A program made the position numbers and the translations under genes. From Verrucomicrobiota bacterium (GTDB lineage: Bacteria > Verrucomicrobiota > Verrucomicrobiia > Verrucomicrobiales > Verrucomicrobiaceae), in NCBI GenBank assembly GCA_021413535.1, contig JAIOQF010000348.1, positions 1-8,556 of the forward strand: a stretch of DNA of 8,556 nucleotides, read 5' to 3'. Below the pieces are notes generated by a model. It worked only from the letters and a program-made list of their open reading frames with translations, ran no database searches and was not told the DNA's origin. This document shows, one piece after another, positions 5,287-8,556 of this stretch (positions within the stretch are counted from its first letter, which is position 1; the number at the start of each line of letters is the position of its first letter).

Positions 5287-6651
5287 ATGTCTGCTCCGAA
5301 GCGTCTTGATAAGTTTATTTGTGCAGCACCCGCCGCACTTTTGGGATGCCTTGCGATCCTGATGGTGTGGCGCGCCGTTTATCACAATGCTCCTCATCTG
5401 CGGACGCCGGGATACATTTGCGCCGGTCTGGCGGCGCTGCTGCTGCTCACTGCGGAATTCACCGAAGGCTGGTTGCATCGGATGCAGCGGGCGGTTTCCA
5501 TCATCGCCATCAATACGGCAATCATCTTTGGACTGGCCGAAGTCGTCTGCCGGGTCGCCCGGGTGGATTTCAATGTGATCCTCGGCTTGAAAGAAAAGAA
5601 CGAGGGGTTTCCCATTTTCTTCCGCTTGCCCGACCAGCCGGTGGGCGAAGTTTTTTTCACTCGGAAAGGGCCCGCCTCATGGACCGGCAAGCCGCTTACC
5701 GTGATGTTGCAGAATCATCGTGGGAATGACCCAGCCTATCTGGACGAGAAAGAAATCACCATCTCCTATGACAAGGATGGATTTCGCAACCCCGACGATC
5801 TCAAGGATTGGGACATCGCCATCACGGGTGATTCCTTCACTGAATCTGGGTATCTGCCTTATGAAGATCTCTACTCCACTCAGCTGGGAAAACTGCTTGG
5901 CAAACGGGTGAAGAACCTCGGTGTCAGCGACACGGGAAATTTCTCCCAGGCTGCTTATCTGCGCGCTTATGGGCTGGCGCCTTCATGTCGCACTGCGGTT
6001 CTGGCTTTTTTCGAAGGCAATGATCTCGATGACAACATCGAGGAGATGCGCGAACTGCAAGAATACCATGCCACCGGTGAACGTCCCTGCCGTGAGATTG
6101 GCCGAGAGTCATCCTTGCTAAAGACGCTCTACCGTTTCGCCCGTGATATTCGGAAAATTAATTTCAGCCAGCGAAGCTATGTCAACGCAATCTACAACGC
6201 CAACGGCAAAGAAATCCCCATCACGATCGCTGACGCGCCACCGGCTCCAGACAGGATGAGCGCCGTTCAGCGGAAGTCGCTTCAGTCTGCGCTTCAGACT
6301 TGGGCCACTTCTTGCAAGGAGAGCGGCGTCGAACCCTTGTTGCTTTACATTCCATGCAAGCGTCGCGTCTTTCATGGCTACTTGAAACCAGGCCGGGACT
6401 ATCCTGAACCAGCGTGGCAGCTCAATGATCTTCCGGCATACGTTGCCCGGGAAGCAACTTCGCTGGGCATTCGTTGCGTCGATTCCACGCCGGCACTGAC
6501 TGAACTCGCGGCCAAGGGCGTGCTCACATACAATGCGATCTATGATACGCATCTTAATCGGGAGGGTCATCGCGTGGTGGCCGAGGTGCTGGCGAAGGCG
6601 TTGGCCAACGTGGCGCCCGTCCAGCCAGCGATCAGTGCGAGTTCGCGCTGA
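5287..6651 (+). CDS. membrane-anchored SGNH/GDSL-family hydrolase (SxtL-like position)
   Basis: The 454-residue product has hydrophobic segments at about 12-30, 41-57 and 69-88, then a large domain from about 160. SGNH blocks are in order: GDSFTE (181-186, nucleophile Ser183), NLGVSDTGNFSQ (210-221, oxyanion Gly), FFEGNDLDDN (241-250, Gly244-Asn245) and DTHLNREGH (420-428, Asp420 and His422 of the triad). The catalytic set is complete, so an active esterase, deacylase or acyltransferase on the outer face of the membrane is expected; sequence does not distinguish them. The start at 5287 is preferred over a GTG at 5179, because the longer form would overlap the 52-residue gene for 103 bases and its extra 36 residues look like out-of-frame translation. 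Five bases separate it from the preceding stop, so the genes are likely coupled. In saxitoxin clusters the gene at this place, sxtL, is likewise a GDSL lipase-type gene. Confidence 0.88.
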   Translation: MSAPKRLDKFICAAPAALLGCLAILMVWRAVYHNAPHLRTPGYICAGLAALLLLTAEFTEGWLHRMQRAVSIIAINTAIIFGLAEVVCRVARVDFNVILGLKEKNEGFPIFFRLPDQPVGEVFFTRKGPASWTGKPLTVMLQNHRGNDPAYLDEKEITISYDKDGFRNPDDLKDWDIAITGDSFTESGYLPYEDLYSTQLGKLLGKRVKNLGVSDTGNFSQAAYLRAYGLAPSCRTAVLAFFEGNDLDDNIEEMRELQEYHATGERPCREIGRESSLLKTLYRFARDIRKINFSQRSYVNAIYNANGKEIPITIADAPPAPDRMSAVQRKSLQSALQTWATSCKESGVEPLLLYIPCKRRVFHGYLKPGRDYPEPAWQLNDLPAYVAREATSLGIRCVDSTPALTELAAKGVLTYNAIYDTHLNREGHRVVAEVLAKALANVAPVQPAISASSR

Positions 6652-6675
6652 AATGTGATAAAGCGGATTTATATT

Positions 6676-6694
6676 TGTGGCCCAAGAGGCCACA
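6676..6694 (+). terminator. hairpin after the cassette, possible terminator or 3' end protector
   Basis: TGTGGCC (6676-6682), loop CAAGA and GGCCACA (6688-6694) form a perfect 7-bp GC-rich stem beginning 25 bases after the hydrolase stop. No T-tract follows (CGAACAACTCC), so it is not a canonical intrinsic terminator; a transcript 3' stabiliser or a rho-assisted end is possible. Confidence 0.3.
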
Positions 6695-6965
6695 CGAACA
6701 ACTCCTTCTGCAACGTCTTCAGTCGTTGGTGATGATCGCGCTGACTCTAGATAGTCTCGTGTGCTCATTAGGGTGCTACGGCGTTTTTTGGTGTTTTACC
6801 CAGAGAATCGGCCGTTGCTCCAGTAATATCCGGGTTGAGTTCCGTCGGTCCGTTGAACCGCTTCAGGTCAGAGTAATGAAATACATTCGAGATAGGGGAC
6901 TTGTCTCAATCATTAGGCCTATTTAAAATTCTATATTATCATAGTTATATGAGATATGAAATTTA

Positions 6966-6994
6966 TTTACATTTGGGTTTCAATATTGTAAAAT
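6966..6994 (+). promoter_or_regulatory. candidate sigma-70-type promoter of the 3D lipoprotein gene
   Basis: TTTACA (6966-6971) and TAAAAT (6989-6994), each one mismatch from consensus, are separated by exactly 17 bases. Transcription would begin near 7001, only a few bases before the ATG at 7004, which means either near-leaderless translation or use of the second ATG at 7016. Confidence 0.45.
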
Positions 6995-7003
6995 TTCCAA
7001 ATT

Positions 7004-7714
7004 ATGAAACTCACTATGAAGACGAAATTTATCCTCCTTCTCAGTGCTTCGATTAGTTCATTGCTCTTTCCCTCTTGTTCTACGGATGACTTGGCATGTT
7101 CCGGCCAAGTGCTTCAGCCCGGCATTCGTTACGAAGTTCGACGCGCCATGGAGGTGAAGGATGACTTCGCGACCAAGCCCGCTCGGATTTACTACTTCAT
7201 GCTGGATGCACCTCCGCAGGAAAGCACCCTGCTCGCCAAGTCAATCTGGGATCTTCGAAATATCCGAACCACTGCCTACTGTCACCAGGAGACGGATCAC
7301 CAGAACTATGGAACGCTCGCCGCCACAGGCGCGCCGCTGCGTTTTGGGGCCGTTTGCAGCGCCGCCGCAGACTGGTCGCGCTATCCGGTTGGCACCAAGT
7401 TCCGTATCAAATCCCAGCCCGGCGTGGTTTACGAAGTGGATGATTATGGCAGCGCGTTGGTTGGATCGAGCACGATCGATCTTTACCGGCCCACCTTGGG
7501 CGGCATGAATGAATGGGGCGTGCGTGCGGTGGATATTGAAATCGTGAAATGGGGCAGTTACGAGGACAGCCTGCGCTTGATGCGCGATCGGACCCAGTAT
7601 CCCCATGTGCGCCGCATGTATCTCGACATTCAGAAGCATCTTGATCAAGCCGGCAACAGACTCATTCAGAGCTCTCCGGCCACTGTGATGAATGCGCCAA
7701 TCACCGCTGCCTGA
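7004..7714 (+). CDS. 3D-domain lipoprotein
   Basis: The 236-residue product starts MKLTMKTKFILLLSASIS, a signal sequence ending LLFPSC with Cys25 as a likely but imperfect lipidation site. Residues about 88-185 form a 3D (Asp-Asp-Asp) domain, the double-psi beta barrel shared with MltA and YabE/RpfB proteins: TTAYCHQETDH opening, AAADWSRYPVGT with Asp123, VDDYGSALVG with Asp146/147 and STIDLY with Asp159, then WGVRAVDIEIVKWGS. Such proteins act on or bind peptidoglycan in the envelope; whether this one is a lytic transglycosylase is uncertain, since only the barrel is present. ATG 7016 (MKTKFILLL) is an equally good start and suits the candidate promoter better. It is probably a single-gene unit. 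Residues about 221-236 are encoded antisense to the permease remnant, so the C-terminal tail may be recent. Confidence 0.82.
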   Translation: MKLTMKTKFILLLSASISSLLFPSCSTDDLACSGQVLQPGIRYEVRRAMEVKDDFATKPARIYYFMLDAPPQESTLLAKSIWDLRNIRTTAYCHQETDHQNYGTLAATGAPLRFGAVCSAAADWSRYPVGTKFRIKSQPGVVYEVDDYGSALVGSSTIDLYRPTLGGMNEWGVRAVDIEIVKWGSYEDSLRLMRDRTQYPHVRRMYLDIQKHLDQAGNRLIQSSPATVMNAPITAA

Positions 7715-8023
7715 CAGAGTCGGTCTTTCTCCAGTCCCATTGCAATCGGCGCCACGAGAATAGGTGTCGTGGCCGTGATGGATAAGCCAAGAATAGTCCG
7801 ACATCACCCAGGCTAAAGTCAATCACTGCGCTGATCAGGAGGAGTTGCGCCGCCCGGGAGGAAAAATCCACCGGCCCGATTCGCCCGCTCATCAGCGCCA
7901 AGGCAATAGCGGCCAGCAGCAGACGCAACGCATTACCGCGCAACGATTCATACACCATTGCCGCTCCTGGCTGCAAATACCCGAAGCTGCAAGAAATAGG
8001 GCGGTGATCATAGCTGGCAGCAT
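7666..8023 (-). pseudogene. decayed EamA/DMT-type permease domain with two frameshifts
   Basis: Reading leftward from the ATG at 8023, three frames in turn give one coherent hydrophobic protein. The first gives MLPAMITALFLAASGICSQE (helix 1). After a shift near 7962 comes AMVYESLRGNALRLLLAAIALAL, then AAQLLLISAVIDFSLGDVGLFLAY. After a second shift near 7780 comes SITATTPILVAPIAMGLEKD and AAVIGAFITVAGEL, stopping at 7666-7668. The pattern (R-x-N-x-x-R-L-L-L, the F-x-L-G-D-x-x-L-F helix, T-P-I-L-x-A, then E-K-D-R-L and a final helix) fits one EamA domain of a drug/metabolite transporter. Only about 119 codons remain, whereas full transporters carry two such domains, so the second half is missing and the lipoprotein gene occupies that place. 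The last 49 bases overlap that gene convergently. Assembly indels could mimic this, but neighbouring genes are intact. Family assignment is by pattern only. Confidence 0.6.
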
Positions 8024-8098
8024 CGGCCAATTCCGCGAGCTTCACAGTGCAGCGGGCGGACGTCTCATCCTTTCGCGTCAGCACCATGAAAGATTCAC

Positions 8099-8127
8099 TC
8101 GACAGACTATTTATATTTTTTTACACT
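8099..8127 (+). promoter_or_regulatory. candidate promoter of the class IV aminotransferase gene
   Basis: TCGACA (8099-8104, 5 of 6 to -35) and TACACT (8122-8127, 4 of 6 to -10) are 17 bases apart. The predicted start near 8134 gives a leader of about 54 bases that is pyrimidine-rich and lacks a Shine-Dalgarno sequence. Apart from this, nothing else was seen between the permease remnant and the GTG at 8188. Confidence 0.3.
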
Positions 8128-8187
8128 TATATTGAACAAAAGCACCCTGACTTTTTCCAAGCCCCCTCACACCTTTTTACTTAATTC

Positions 8188-8556
8188 GTGCTGGAAAACG
8201 AACCTATTATCTGGATCAACGGGGCGCTGTTCCCAGCTTCGCTGGCGCGCATCTCGCCGCTTGATCGTGGATTTACCGTCGGTTGCGGAGCCTTTGAAAC
8301 TCTCCGTGCCCGCGGTGGAAAACCCTTCGCCGTGACGCGGCATTGGAAACGTCTGGTGCATTCCTGTAAAATTTTAGGAATCCGTCCGCCAATTCGGGAC
8401 GAATTCATGGAAAGCATGAAACAAACCCTGCAGGCTAACGGGTTGAGTGAAGCCCGAGTCCGCTTCACCGTCACCGCCGGCGAAGCTCCGGAGACCGGGG
8501 CTGGGGCCCGGCCCAACTGCGTCGTCCACGCCGTGCCACTCCAGCGTCACGCGCGC
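8188..8556 (+). CDS. class IV aminotransferase (PabC/IlvE/Dat fold), 5' part
   Basis: An open frame from GTG at 8188 to the window end gives 123 residues of a PLP-dependent fold-type IV enzyme. Visible motifs are IIWINGALFPAS (7-18), SPLDRGFTVGCGAFETLRARGGKPF (23-47), the cofactor-phosphate region RHWKRLVHSCKILGI (51-65) and ARVRFTVTAGE (89-99). The catalytic lysine would lie beyond the edge. Family members include 4-amino-4-deoxychorismate lyase (PabC, folate pathway), branched-chain aminotransferase (IlvE) and D-amino acid transaminase; the compact N-terminus and GAFETLR suit PabC or Dat better than IlvE, but this is not settled. The start is well fixed: an in-frame TAA at 8182-8184 lies just upstream and the next in-frame ATG is about 73 codons later, inside the domain. 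No ribosome binding site is visible. Confidence 0.88.
   Translation, partial: MLENEPIIWINGALFPASLARISPLDRGFTVGCGAFETLRARGGKPFAVTRHWKRLVHSCKILGIRPPIRDEFMESMKQTLQANGLSEARVRFTVTAGEAPETGAGARPNCVVHAVPLQRHAR

Larger units (their letters stand above)
6652..7003. other. gene-free stretch between cassette and lipoprotein gene
   Basis: No credible coding region was found on either strand; the open frames here lack recognisable motifs, and the largest on the minus strand is antisense to the hydrolase gene. The left part (to about 6900) is mixed in composition and holds one hairpin (6676-6694). From about 6915 to 7003 the DNA is strongly AT-rich and contains the promoter-like sequence for the next gene. 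The middle could be decayed coding DNA, but no family was recognised. Confidence 0.6.

Noticed and set aside
2782..6651. The cassette as part of a saxitoxin pathway
   Set aside because: No SxtA polyketide-type protein, amidinotransferase or other saxitoxin gene is visible; only the carbamoylation block is shared.
6118..6768. 216-residue minus-strand open frame
   Set aside because: It is mostly antisense to the SGNH hydrolase gene and lacks recognisable domains.
6675..6926. 83-residue plus-strand open frame in the gene-free stretch
   Set aside because: It begins inside the hairpin, has no ribosome binding site or recognisable motif, and its composition is like random translation.
7241..7822. 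193-residue minus-strand open frame
   Set aside because: It is antisense to the 3D lipoprotein gene; its sequence (His-, Ala-, Arg-rich) shows no domain and uses a different frame from the permease remnant.
1..8556. CRISPR arrays, tRNA or rRNA genes, insertion sequences
   Set aside because: No regularly spaced repeats, cloverleaf-like sequence, rRNA segment or transposase motif was recognised by eye on either strand.

Overview
The window looks like chromosomal DNA of a Verrucomicrobiota bacterium, probably class Verrucomicrobiia. This rests on gene content: a DUF1080-type sugar hydrolase, an ECF sigma / anti-sigma-like / PDZ trio, a 3D-domain lipoprotein of the form common in that phylum, and starts that almost all lack a purine Shine-Dalgarno sequence. 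No marker gene is present, so the assignment is an inference. Genes are GC-rich; the spacers at about 2560-2780 and 6915-7003 are strikingly AT-rich and probably carry promoters.

Layout. (1) 1-450 (+): 3' end of a DUF1080 (3-keto-disaccharide hydrolase-like) gene, facing (2) a leftward three-gene unit at 2533-457: ECF sigma factor, a 14-bp overlapping single-pass membrane protein (probable anti-sigma or sigma-associated factor) and an exported PDZ protein. (3) A 248-bp AT-rich divergent spacer with a perfect 11-bp inverted repeat whose arms contain TTGAGA -35-like hexamers facing outwards. (4) A rightward four-gene cassette at 2782-6651: NodU/CmcH/TobZ-type O-carbamoyltransferase, SxtJ-like membrane protein, a 52-residue DUF5989/SxtK-like membrane peptide and a membrane-anchored SGNH/GDSL hydrolase. 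(5) A 352-bp gene-free stretch with a hairpin and a promoter-like sequence. (6) A 3D-domain lipoprotein (7004-7714). (7) A leftward, twice-frameshifted remnant of an EamA/DMT-type permease domain (8023-7666) overlapping the lipoprotein's 3' end. (8) At the right edge, the 5' part of a class IV aminotransferase gene (8188 onward), starting with GTG.

The most notable feature is the cassette. Its content and order (O-carbamoyltransferase, SxtJ-like, about 50-residue membrane peptide, GDSL hydrolase) match sxtI-sxtJ-sxtK-sxtL of cyanobacterial saxitoxin clusters, but nothing else of saxitoxin biosynthesis is here. The likely reading is a portable carbamoylation module: the carbamoyltransferase makes a carbamoyl ester from carbamoyl phosphate, the two small membrane proteins hold the machinery at the membrane, and the SGNH enzyme adds or removes an ester on the same unknown substrate, perhaps a surface glycan. 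The adjacent divergent sigma operon may respond to the envelope and could regulate the module; that link is inferred from position only.
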